DNA from: Candidatus Thermoplasmatota archaeon
Lineage (GTDB): Archaea > Thermoplasmatota > SW-10-69-26 > JACQPN01 > JAJPHT01
DNA: 50,944 nucleotides
Assembly (NCBI GenBank): GCA_035540375.1
Contig: DATLGO010000045.1
Location: 1-50,944 of the forward strand
Reading direction: 5' to 3'
Shown: one piece after another, positions 8,422 to 15,202 of the stretch
Numbering within the stretch: the first letter of the stretch is position 1
Layout: each line of letters starts with the position of its first letter
Notes under the pieces: generated by a model
Told to the model about the DNA's origin: nothing
Database searches by the model: none
Seen by the model: the letters and a program-made list of their open reading frames with translations, nothing else
Made by a program: the position numbers and the translations under genes

Positions 8422-8472
8422 GAAAGCGCTTTCGGTCAATCGACCGGAAACATTGAGAAAAAGAAGATATAC
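8422..8472 (-). promoter_or_regulatory. Lrp gene promoter with two palindromes
   Basis: A TATA box (GTATATC on the minus strand, 8466-8472) precedes the lrp-like gene. Between it and the start are a perfect 12-bp palindrome GAAAGCGCTTTC (8422-8433) and an adjoining inverted repeat CGGTC-AATC-GACCG (8433-8446), lying at or just after the expected transcription start. They are good candidates for autoregulatory Lrp sites, and glnA starts only about 100 bp away in the other direction. Confidence 0.6.
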
Positions 8473-8526
8473 GATCACCACCCCTCAGGCGTCGTTGCTC
8501 CCGCACGGTCGCCGCTAGCCGGTTGG

Positions 8527-8532
8527 CTTAAC
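8527..8532 (+). promoter_or_regulatory. glnA TATA-like element
   Basis: CTTAAC, 38-43 bases before the glnA ATG, is the most AT-rich hexamer in an otherwise GC-rich leader and is followed by a perfect CCACCGGTGG palindrome (8532-8541). It is a weak TATA match, supported mainly by position. Confidence 0.4.
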
Positions 8533-8569
8533 CACCGGTGGCGCCTGGGGGCGACGGGAACGTGGGACC

Positions 8570-9913
8570 ATGGCTTCCAATACGACGACTCCGACCCCCG
8601 CCGAGGTCCTGAAGGCTGCGAAGGCCGCGAACGTGAAGTTCGTGCGTCTGGTCTTCAGCGACATCAACGGCACGCCCAAGAACGTCGAGCTGCCCGTCGA
8701 GCGCCTCGAAGAGGTCCTCGAGCACGGCGTCCAGTTCGACGCCTCGTCGATCGCCGGCTTCGCCGAGATCCACGAGTCGGACATGATCCTCAAGCCGGAC
8801 CCCGCGACGTGGAACGTCCTCCCCTGGACGAGCGTCGACGGCCGGGCCGCGCGCCTCATCTGCGACGTGTACCTCCCGGACGGCCGCCGCTACGAGGGCG
8901 ACCCCCGCTACGTCCTGCAGCGCGCGATGAAGAAGGCCGCCGAGGCGGGCTACTCGTTCTACACGGGCCCCGAGTGCGAGTTCTTCCTGTTCAAGCGCGG
9001 CCCCGACGGCACGCCCGACGTCACGCCCCACGACGCGGGCGGCTACTTCGACGTCGGCGTGAGCGACTACGGCGAGGACGTCCGCAAGGAGACGGTGCTC
9101 TACCTCGAGCAGATGGGCTTCAACATCGAAGCCGCGCACCACGAGGTCGCGCCCGGTCAGCACGAGATCGACTTCAACTACGGCGACGGTCTCGTCTCCG
9201 CCGACCGCATCCTCACCCTCAAGTGGGTCACGAAGGTTGTCGCGCAGCGCCACGGCCTCCACGCGAGCTTCATGGCGAAGCCGATCTTCGGCGTGAATGG
9301 CTCGGGCATGCACGTCCACCAGTCGCTCTGGAAGGACGGCAAGAACGCGTTCTACGACGAGAACGGCCGCTTCGGCCTCTCGGGCACCGCGTACAACTAC
9401 CTCGGCGGCCTCCTCACGTACGTCCCCGAGATCACCGCGGTCCTCAACTCCACGGTCAACTCGTACAAGCGCCTGGTTCCCGGTTACGAGGCCCCCTGCT
9501 ACATCGCGTGGGCCAACAAGAACCGCAGCGCGCTCATCCGCGTCCCCGCCGCCCGCGGCAAGGGCACGCGCCTCGAGCTCCGCTGCCCCGACCCCGCCGG
9601 CAACCCGTACCTCCAGACGGCCGTCATGCTCGCGGCCGGCATGGAGGGCGTGAAGAACAAGCTCACGCCCCCCGACCCCGTCGAGCAGGACATCTACCAC
9701 ATGACGCCGGCCGAGAGGAAGAAGAACGGCGTCGGGTCGCTCCCCGGCAGCCTCCGCGAGGCGCTCGACAAGTTCGAGAACTCGAAGATCGTGCGCGACG
9801 TCCTCGGCGAGCACATCTTCGACCAGTTCGTCCACGTGAAGAACAAGGAGTGGGACGAGTTCCGCCTCCGCGTCCACCCGTGGGAGCTCGCGAAGTACCT
9901 GCCGAAGACCTAG
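8570..9913 (+). CDS. glnA: Glutamine synthetase, type I
   Basis: A 447-residue GSI enzyme, making glutamine from glutamate, ammonia and ATP in the cytoplasm as a dodecamer. Visible signatures are FSDINGTPKNVELP at the N-terminal domain, GPECEFFLF (133-141, metal-binding glutamates), the segment HHEVAPGQHEIDF (190-202), GSGMHVHQSL (244-253) and NSYKRLVPG (297-305). The short length and the DIYHMTPAERKKNG segment in place of the NLYDLPPEE adenylylation region point to the GSI-alpha branch, which is regulated by feedback and protein partners rather than adenylylation. The Lrp gene is divergent upstream and a series of strong hairpins lies downstream. Confidence 0.95.
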   Translation: MASNTTTPTPAEVLKAAKAANVKFVRLVFSDINGTPKNVELPVERLEEVLEHGVQFDASSIAGFAEIHESDMILKPDPATWNVLPWTSVDGRAARLICDVYLPDGRRYEGDPRYVLQRAMKKAAEAGYSFYTGPECEFFLFKRGPDGTPDVTPHDAGGYFDVGVSDYGEDVRKETVLYLEQMGFNIEAAHHEVAPGQHEIDFNYGDGLVSADRILTLKWVTKVVAQRHGLHASFMAKPIFGVNGSGMHVHQSLWKDGKNAFYDENGRFGLSGTAYNYLGGLLTYVPEITAVLNSTVNSYKRLVPGYEAPCYIAWANKNRSALIRVPAARGKGTRLELRCPDPAGNPYLQTAVMLAAGMEGVKNKLTPPDPVEQDIYHMTPAERKKNGVGSLPGSLREALDKFENSKIVRDVLGEHIFDQFVHVKNKEWDEFRLRVHPWELAKYLPKT

Positions 9914-9948
9914 AACAGTTGAGTTCGGGGCCTTCAGCGGTGCACTCC

Positions 9949-10005
9949 GTGACATGAGTTTCACACCGAGGGCCGCGCTGCGGCGCGGCCCTCGGCTCAT
10001 GTCAC
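9949..10005 (+). terminator. Long two-part hairpin downstream of glnA
   Basis: An outer 10-bp stem GTGACATGAG/CTCATGTCAC (9949-9958 with 9996-10005) encloses a perfect 13-bp stem CCGAGGGCCGCGC/GCGCGGCCCTCGG (9966-9978 with 9983-9995) closed by a TGCG loop, with a 7-base bulge on the 5' side only. It starts 35 bases after the glnA stop. It may protect or end the glnA mRNA. Confidence 0.55.
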
Positions 10006-10011
10006 TTCGTG

Positions 10012-10046
10012 CCAGAGGAGGGGCGCTTCGCGCGCCCCTCCTCTGG
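10012..10046. repeat. Perfect 15-bp inverted repeat
   Basis: CCAGAGGAGGGGCGC (10012-10026) pairs perfectly with 10032-10046 around a 5-base loop TTCGC. It begins only 6 bases after the previous hairpin. Confidence 0.7.
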
Positions 10047-10061
10047 ACTCCTCCCCCAGCG

Positions 10062-10081
10062 CCAGGGGCTGCCGCCCCTGG
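10062..10081. repeat. Third hairpin, related in sequence to the second
   Basis: CCAGGGGC/GCCCCTGG with a TGCC loop. The flanks (GGACTCCTCCC after the second hairpin and GGACCCCTCCC after the third) are nearly identical, so hairpins two and three look like diverged copies of one unit. Confidence 0.6.
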
Positions 10082-10272
10082 ACCCCTCCCAAACCCGCGG
10101 TGCTCTCGAACGCGCGCCTCGGGTTGACGGCCCCCCCGGATCTCGGCGTTTGGGTTCATCACCCGCGCGGCCCCCGACTCGCGGGTCTGCTTTTCCTTTT
10201 CTCGACATCACCGCGGCGGCCGCTTCGCTCGCAGGGTGCGAGATGAACGTATGATTCCCCGCCGCGTTCGCT

Positions 10273-10887
10273 CTATGACGCGCCGCTCGCGATGAGGGCG
10301 AGGACGGCGGCAAGACCGATCGCGAGGCCGATCCACGACGCGCGCGCAGCGCGGTGCGCGGCTTCCGAGCGCTCGTCCGGCTTCGCGGCGCGAAGCACGC
10401 GCTGGGCCGCGGGCCGCGCGTCGACGAACGCGAGCCACAAGGCGCCGGCCGCGAGGGCGGCGCCCGCGAACGTCGCGATCGTCGCGGCGGGACCCGCGAG
10501 CATCGGCGTTCCGAGGGCGCCGAGCAGGATGGCGGCGAAGCTGAAGACGAGCGTTCCGACGGGGCCCGCGACGGTCCAGTACGGGCCGCGCTTCGCAAGC
10601 CAACCGAGCATCGGGCCCGGGTCCGGATCTCCGGCGAGGCGGCCGTAGAGGAGGCCCGCGCCGGCCCAGAGGCCGAGGAACATGATGGCGACGCCGCGCG
10701 TGAGGCCCGCGAAGCGCTCCGGCGCCGGGTCGCGCGCGAGGTCCCACGCGACGACCGCGAGGGCCGAAAGGGAGAACGCGAGCACGACACGCGCCTCGTT
10801 GCGCCGCTCCTTCGCGTAGAGGAAGAACGACACGAAGAGGGCGAGGTGGAAGATCACGAGGGCCGCGACCAGGATTCCGCTCGCCAT
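10273..10887 (-). CDS. Predicted six-helix membrane protein, function unknown
   Basis: A 204-residue protein dominated by six hydrophobic segments (about residues 3-24, 31-49, 63-84, 100-122, 132-152 and 186-203), with positively charged residues (KERR, KRG, RRAARAS-like) in the connecting loops. No enzymatic motif is visible and I do not recognise the family. The ATG start is immediately followed by the first helix. It lies tail-to-tail with nothing obvious and head-to-tail with the small gene at 10926-11273, which is upstream in the same direction, so the two may be co-transcribed. Confidence 0.6.
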   Translation of the reverse strand: MASGILVAALVIFHLALFVSFFLYAKERRNEARVVLAFSLSALAVVAWDLARDPAPERFAGLTRGVAIMFLGLWAGAGLLYGRLAGDPDPGPMLGWLAKRGPYWTVAGPVGTLVFSFAAILLGALGTPMLAGPAATIATFAGAALAAGALWLAFVDARPAAQRVLRAAKPDERSEAAHRAARASWIGLAIGLAAVLALIASGAS

Positions 10888-10925
10888 GGACGGCCTCGGA
10901 ACGGCGCTTCCCCTTATTTACGCCT

Positions 10926-11273
10926 TCATGCGCGCCGGGCCGCGGAAAGCGCCTCCGCGGTCGCCGCGAGGAGCCTTTCCGCGAGGGCGGCGTCGCCGCC
11001 GACGTCCAGCTGCGTCTCGCCCGTCTCGATCTCGAAGACGTGCGCCCACGCGGTCGCGGGCGACCCGAAAAGGAGCGGCCGCGAGCGGATCGCGACGCGC
11101 CCCTCCTGGGGCCGCTCCTCCACGATCTCGACCCGCTTCAGCCCGGCGGCCGCGGTCACGAGGGCCGCGAGCACGGCGTCGTGGCCTTCGGCGAAGGCGC
11201 GCGACGCGACGCGGGACCCCGCCGTCGTCGGGACGAGGAGGACGAGCGGGAGCGCGCGCATGGGCCGGGCCAA
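10926..11273 (-). CDS. Small hypothetical protein
   Basis: A 115-residue soluble protein with no recognised family. The N-terminal MRALPLVLLVPTT strand starts at Met5, so the true start may be ATG 11261 rather than 11273. The middle has alternating strands (KRVEIVEER, RVAIRSRPLLF, WAHVFEIETGETQLDV) and an alanine-rich C-terminal helix, suggesting a small alpha/beta fold. It is divergent from the HAD gene with a 122-bp gap and lies 38 bp ahead of the six-helix membrane protein in the same direction. Confidence 0.5.
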   Translation of the reverse strand: MARPMRALPLVLLVPTTAGSRVASRAFAEGHDAVLAALVTAAAGLKRVEIVEERPQEGRVAIRSRPLLFGSPATAWAHVFEIETGETQLDVGGDAALAERLLAATAEALSAARRA

Positions 11274-11395
11274 AGCCGCTTCCCTCCATCAAGCCTTCGG
11301 GTCCTGCCGCCCGCTCGCCGCCACCGTCCTCGAGGGTGGGCCGGCCCCGCCCATCCCGCAAACCCTTTGTGCGAGGCCGTCCGCTCCGGGGGGCG

Positions 11396-12181
11396 TTGCG
11401 CGCCGAAGCCGTGTTCTTCGACATCGACAACACGCTCTACGATTTCGAGGGGTCCGTCCGCAAGACCCTCGGCCGCCTCGCGCGCGAGTTTCCCGGCGCG
11501 CTCTCCCGCTACGCAATCCCCGACCTCGAGGTGCGCTACTGGAACGCGAACGCGTCCATCCCGCAGGAGGTCCGCCTCGGCCTCATCCGGGCCGACCTCA
11601 TCGCGTACCGCCGCGCGACATGGCTGCGGTTCTTCGAGCAGGAGCGGCTGCCGCGCGACGAGACGCTCGCGGGCAAGCTCGCCGTCGCGTGGGGTCGCGA
11701 ACGCCACGCGGAGATCCGTTCCTCGATGTTCCCCGGCGCGCGCGCCACGATCGAAGCCCTTCAGCGCCGCTTCGTCGTCGGGATCATCTCGAACGGTCCC
11801 TCCCCCATCCAACGCGACAAGCTGCTCGCGATGGAGCTCGCGTCCGCGTTCGAGGACGACCTCGTGCTCATTTCCGGCGAGTTCGGCGCCGACAAGCCCG
11901 ACCCGAGCATCTTCGAAGCGGCCGCGAAGCGCGCCGCGGTCGATCCGCGCGCGTGCGTGATGGTGGGCGACAGCCTCGAGAACGACATGCCCGCCAAGCG
12001 GATCGGCTACACAACCGTCCACTTCACGGGCGCGACGCTTGCGGGCCCTGCCGCCGCGGCCGCGCACCAGGTCTGGAACCCGCGACCGGGTCCGTCGCCC
12101 TCGAACCTTTCGGGCGGCGAGACCTGGAAACCCGATCATGTCGCGGCGGACTACGGGACTCTCGCGAAGCTCCTTCGCTAA
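11396..12181 (+). CDS. HAD-superfamily hydrolase
   Basis: About 261 residues with all HAD motifs: motif I FFDIDNTLYDF at the N-terminus (nucleophile and acid/base Asp of DxD), motif II IISNG, motif III Lys in FGADKPDPSIF, and motif IV VMVGDSLENDM. A helical cap of roughly 90 residues sits between motifs I and II (C1 type). The layout resembles the YjjG/HAD-IA nucleotidase and phosphatase subfamilies; the substrate is unknown. No ATG precedes motif I; TTG 11396 gives a family-like N-terminus and GTG 11411 is the alternative. The C-terminal ~35 residues (Pro/Ser-rich) extend past the usual end. Confidence 0.82.
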   Translation: MRAEAVFFDIDNTLYDFEGSVRKTLGRLAREFPGALSRYAIPDLEVRYWNANASIPQEVRLGLIRADLIAYRRATWLRFFEQERLPRDETLAGKLAVAWGRERHAEIRSSMFPGARATIEALQRRFVVGIISNGPSPIQRDKLLAMELASAFEDDLVLISGEFGADKPDPSIFEAAAKRAAVDPRACVMVGDSLENDMPAKRIGYTTVHFTGATLAGPAAAAAHQVWNPRPGPSPSNLSGGETWKPDHVAADYGTLAKLLR

Positions 12182-12263
12182 GCGTGCCTGAGGCGTCCTG
12201 CTGTCAAAGTTCCGATCCAGAACCCTTTCGCATACGATCGGTGGTCGCGGCGCGAGGCCGCAG

Positions 12264-13121
12264 ATGGTCCGCCGGTTCTTCTTCGTCGCTCTCGCGCTCG
12301 TGGTCCCGACCGTGGTCCTCGCCGCGCCGGTCGAGGAGTGCGCGCCGCCCGAAGGCTCCGTGAGCGCGCCCTCGGGAACGTGGACGCGCGCCCGGTTCGT
12401 CGTCGACGACGGGTCGCTCGTCGACGACATGCTCGTCTTCGATACGCCGGCGCCGGGCCTCGGATCCGAGCGGGCCATCACCGCGGTGTTCCTCTGGAAG
12501 GAGGGCGCGTATCCTCCGCGCCTCCACCTCGGCGCGGCCGTGACCGGGGGCGAGCTCGACGTCCAATCCGGGCCCACGTCGTCGGCTTCCGCGCTCAATG
12601 CCGCGACCCCGTGCTCAGCGGGAGGAGCCTCCGTGGGGCTGCTCCTCTGGCCCGGGAACTGGTCCGTCGTCGTCATGACCGAGTCCGAAAGCGGCCGCGC
12701 GACCGGTTCCTACGCGATCCCGGGCCATCCGATGGAGATCGTGGACACGGGCGCCACCCAGTTCATGGGCCCTGAGACGATGACGTGCGACGCGAACGCG
12801 CGCCTCGCCTCGCGCAGCGAACTCGCCGCGCAGGCGCTCATCGGCTGCGAGGCCGCCCACGTCGCCGAGGATCCCGCGTTCTTCCTGACGCACGTCCGCC
12901 GCGCGCGCGACGCGGACCACACGGTGGACCTCTACGCCCCGAACGCCCAGAAGGTGCACATCCAGCGCCCGAACGTCGCCTTCGCCTGGCGCGCCGCGGC
13001 GATGCCCGGCGCGTGGTCGCTCGAGATCCCGCGATGGGTCACGACCGAGACGGGCGCCAAGGCCGAGCACGGCGCCGACAGCGTCATCGGCGTCTTCGCG
13101 GGCGTGCCGCTCGACACTTGA
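12264..13121 (+). CDS. Secreted protein, founding copy of a local paralogous family
   Basis: A 285-residue exported protein: a signal peptide (about 1-20, ending VLAAP) and no C-terminal anchor. I do not recognise a named family, but the C-terminal half aligns with the secreted protein at 16767-17633: both share Cys-x2-NARL, a GC-x4-V-x-E-x2-AF segment, a charged AR-x4-D stretch and a closing G-x-W/Y-x-LEIPR-x3-T ... GV-x-A-x-V block. The earlier SGP ... WSVVVMTESESGR part also has a counterpart there. Cysteines (near 26, 113, 174 and 193) may pair outside the cell. A function cannot be inferred; a surface or secreted role is likely. Confidence 0.72.
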   Translation: MVRRFFFVALALVVPTVVLAAPVEECAPPEGSVSAPSGTWTRARFVVDDGSLVDDMLVFDTPAPGLGSERAITAVFLWKEGAYPPRLHLGAAVTGGELDVQSGPTSSASALNAATPCSAGGASVGLLLWPGNWSVVVMTESESGRATGSYAIPGHPMEIVDTGATQFMGPETMTCDANARLASRSELAAQALIGCEAAHVAEDPAFFLTHVRRARDADHTVDLYAPNAQKVHIQRPNVAFAWRAAAMPGAWSLEIPRWVTTETGAKAEHGADSVIGVFAGVPLDT

Positions 13122-13124
13122 GGC

Positions 13125-13592
13125 TCAGAGGAGCCCGCGCCCCCGCTTCGCGGCGGCCCACCCGTGCACGAACTCCATCTGCCCGGTGCGGCGCATGAGC
13201 GACTCGCTCCCGCGCACGCGCCGCCAGAAGTGCAGGAGCGCGTCGCTTGCGCTCCACCCGCGCTCGACGAGCGCGCACGCGACGGCTGTGCCTGTGCGGC
13301 CCCAGCCGGCCTTGCAGTGCACGACGACGGGCGCGTCGCCGAGCGTCGCGAGCTCGTCCACGAGGCGCGCCATCTGCGGGCGCGTGGGAGGCGCGTTGTC
13401 GGTCCAGAAGTGCGGGGACCACGCGAGCCCCGCGCCCGCGACGAGCGCGGGGTCGACCTCCTCCTCGAGGCTCACGACGCGCCGGATGCCCGCGCGCCGG
13501 TAGGCCTCAACGTGCGCGCGCGTCTGGGGGATCGGCGACCGCCAGAGGTTGCCCTCGACGTGCACGAGGCCGCCGAGGTCGTCGAACCACAT
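13125..13592 (-). CDS. Dual-specificity / tyrosine-type protein phosphatase
   Basis: A 155-residue cysteine phosphatase. The P-loop HCKAGWGRTG (92-101) gives the catalytic CX5R (Cys93, Arg99), and Asp65 in FWTDNAPPT is placed to act as general acid. The N-terminal ~50 residues carry the usual GIRRVVSLEEE strand. Length and layout match small archaeal/bacterial DSP-type phosphatases, which act on phosphotyrosine/phosphoserine or small phosphates. It ends 3 bases from the stop of the convergent secreted-protein gene. Confidence 0.85.
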   Translation of the reverse strand: MWFDDLGGLVHVEGNLWRSPIPQTRAHVEAYRRAGIRRVVSLEEEVDPALVAGAGLAWSPHFWTDNAPPTRPQMARLVDELATLGDAPVVVHCKAGWGRTGTAVACALVERGWSASDALLHFWRRVRGSESLMRRTGQMEFVHGWAAAKRGRGLL

Positions 13593-13662
13593 CGGAGGGG
13601 CGAGGGCCCTCCTATATCATGAGCCGCATGTGACCGGGCGGTCTGTGAAATCATGGCGAGGA

Positions 13663-13670
13663 TTTATATG
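13663..13670 (+). promoter_or_regulatory. TATA box of the first secreted-protein block
   Basis: TTTATATG, a strong archaeal TATA box, is centred 27 bases before the ATG at 13693. This spacing selects that ATG, and not the one at 13653 which lies upstream of the TATA box, as the start of a leaderless mRNA. Confidence 0.75.
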
Positions 13671-13692
13671 TCAACAAATTCATCGTTTTTCG

Positions 13693-14354
13693 ATGTCCGA
13701 GGGGCGCTCGCGAATCGTCTTGGTCTTGATGGCTTTGGCTGCCCCCCCCTGCTTCAAAGCGTGACGGCCGACGGTGTTCAAGGTTGCTTCGAGCGGACGG
13801 TTCTTTCATCGTCCCAGCGAAGTGAGCGCGACGTCAGTTTCGGTCCCGTTTCCGTGGCCTGCGACGCCATGTGGGAGCAGGCGGACCAGATGATTGCTGC
13901 CGGGTCTGAGTTGTTCTGGATTCACTATCCCCATTGCACTGCTGAAACTTGCCTCGTGGGTATCAACCTCGATGGTTGGCAAGTCGCCCCGTATGACGAG
14001 GCGTTCTTTTTCCAGGATACCAAGGGTCAATGCCTGGAAAATAATAGATGCTTTTATGTTGTCAAGGCTTCCGCGGGAACATTGGGGTGGCTTGGACCCG
14101 TCAACCTGCATTGTTTGCCGGGAACTCGTACGACGTCCGTTGTGTACGCCGCCCAGTGCGTTCGTGAAGGAGTCTCAGCGGGCCCGGTAGGGGTCGATGT
14201 ATTGACCCGGCACCCCATCGACGTTCCATTCGGGGAATGTCGAGATGAGCCCGTTGTTCAGAGTGCCCGGGCCGAAGATCCTTTGACCGGCTTCTGGGTC
14301 GTCAATACCCGAACTATCACGATCAAAGTGTGCAATTTCATCAAGGTGGACTGA
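13693..14354 (+). CDS. Cys-rich secreted protein, frame interrupted at a poly-C tract
   Basis: The ATG at 13693 opens a convincing signal peptide (core IVLVLMALAAPP), but this frame ends at a TGA about 70 bases on. The rest of the protein, about 200 residues with ten or more cysteines (for example VACDAM, HCTAETC, GQCLENNRC, GECRD), continues in another frame to the stop at 14354. The two frames meet exactly at a run of eight C's (13742-13749); one extra C would join them as ...LAAPPLLQSVTADG, giving a normal signal-peptide end. Either the tract is variable or a base was missed. An ATG at 13653 also opens the second frame but lacks a signal peptide and precedes the TATA box. Function unknown. 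Confidence 0.65.
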
Positions 14355-15202
14355 TGGTTCGTATCCTCCTGTTTGCGCTGGTTGCCATCGCCCTCGTCTC
14401 GTCCACGATGTGGAGCAGCAGCGCCGCAAGCCCAGCAACCACGATTTCGGGCAAGGGTTTCACGAACGGGTGGCGCCTTCTGGAGGTCGACGCCACCGGT
14501 GCGGAATTGGGCCTCTACCTCCGGAATGGCTTAGGCAGCCCTTCCGCATTCGGGTATGCGATTTACAATAGAACAGGCGACCTCATGGACCTTGGTTGGA
14601 CGGCGAGTCCCGGGGACGATGGCCTCCACTTCCATGTCATCGGGACGGACCTGATCGACCTCTCGACGAGCGCGGGCGGCCTTTATCACGCGAAGCCAAG
14701 AACGGTTCCCCTTCATGGGGACGGGCCATACAGGGTGCTGTTCTTCGTTGCGGGAGAGACATTCGGCTGGAACTACAGTCTTCATGCTCAAGGGCTCTCG
14801 CTCTTGAGCAGCCGCGAGGGTTCAAGTTCGCATCATTTCACTTCGCGTGATTTCGACGGTGTTGCGGCGGCAGGGGCGAGCGAGAATCCAATGGTCGTGC
14901 GGGTCCATCACGAAGGGTCTCTCGTTGTCGATGTCGAACACACGCTTTTCGGCTTTGCCTTCGAGGGTGTCAATTTCGATCGGAACGTTTCGAGTCGAAC
15001 GGCTGGCAACGTGGATCCCGAGTCGCTGCGTCTCGTTCACGCGGACGGCCGGGTGGACGAGTGTGACTGCAGGTTTGACCGGAACCCGCACGGCCCCGGT
15101 CGTTACGTGTTTGAGCTTGATGGTTTCTCGGCTGGGAATCCAGGAAGCGAAGAAATTGCCGTCGTCGTCGTGGATGCTCCGATTTGGCAGGTGCAAAAAT
15201 GA
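14354..15202 (+). CDS. Secreted protein, probable distant member of the same family
   Basis: A 282-residue exported protein with a clear signal peptide (MVRILLFALVAIALVSS, cleavage near SAAS). The start overlaps the previous stop as TGATG, implying translational coupling. The organisation parallels the proteins at 12264 and 16767: a first beta-rich half ending in a YRVLFFVAGETFGWNYSL segment, then a second half with a paired Cys-x-Cys (DECDCRFD) and a closing PGRYVFELDGF ... IAVVVVD block. Sequence identity is low, so the relationship is inferred. No catalytic motif is visible. Confidence 0.65.
   Translation: MVRILLFALVAIALVSSTMWSSSAASPATTISGKGFTNGWRLLEVDATGAELGLYLRNGLGSPSAFGYAIYNRTGDLMDLGWTASPGDDGLHFHVIGTDLIDLSTSAGGLYHAKPRTVPLHGDGPYRVLFFVAGETFGWNYSLHAQGLSLLSSREGSSSHHFTSRDFDGVAAAGASENPMVVRVHHEGSLVVDVEHTLFGFAFEGVNFDRNVSSRTAGNVDPESLRLVHADGRVDECDCRFDRNPHGPGRYVFELDGFSAGNPGSEEIAVVVVDAPIWQVQK

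Larger units (their letters stand above)
9914..10272. other. 359-bp non-coding interval rich in hairpins
   Basis: I see no credible gene between glnA and the next membrane-protein gene. The first half holds three successive strong inverted repeats, listed separately. The second half (about 10100-10272) has a C-rich stretch, a short T-rich run near 10190-10202 and no conserved motif that I recognise. An open frame at 10009-10254 is made of the hairpin sequences and does not look like protein. Confidence 0.6.

Noticed and set aside
10009-10254. Possible 81-codon gene after glnA
   Set aside because: It is translated from the hairpin repeats and has low-complexity Pro/Gly/Arg content.
13653-13692. 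ATG 13653 as the start of the Cys-rich secreted protein
   Set aside because: It lies upstream of the TATA box and gives no signal peptide; the frame up to the C8 tract does not look like a protein.
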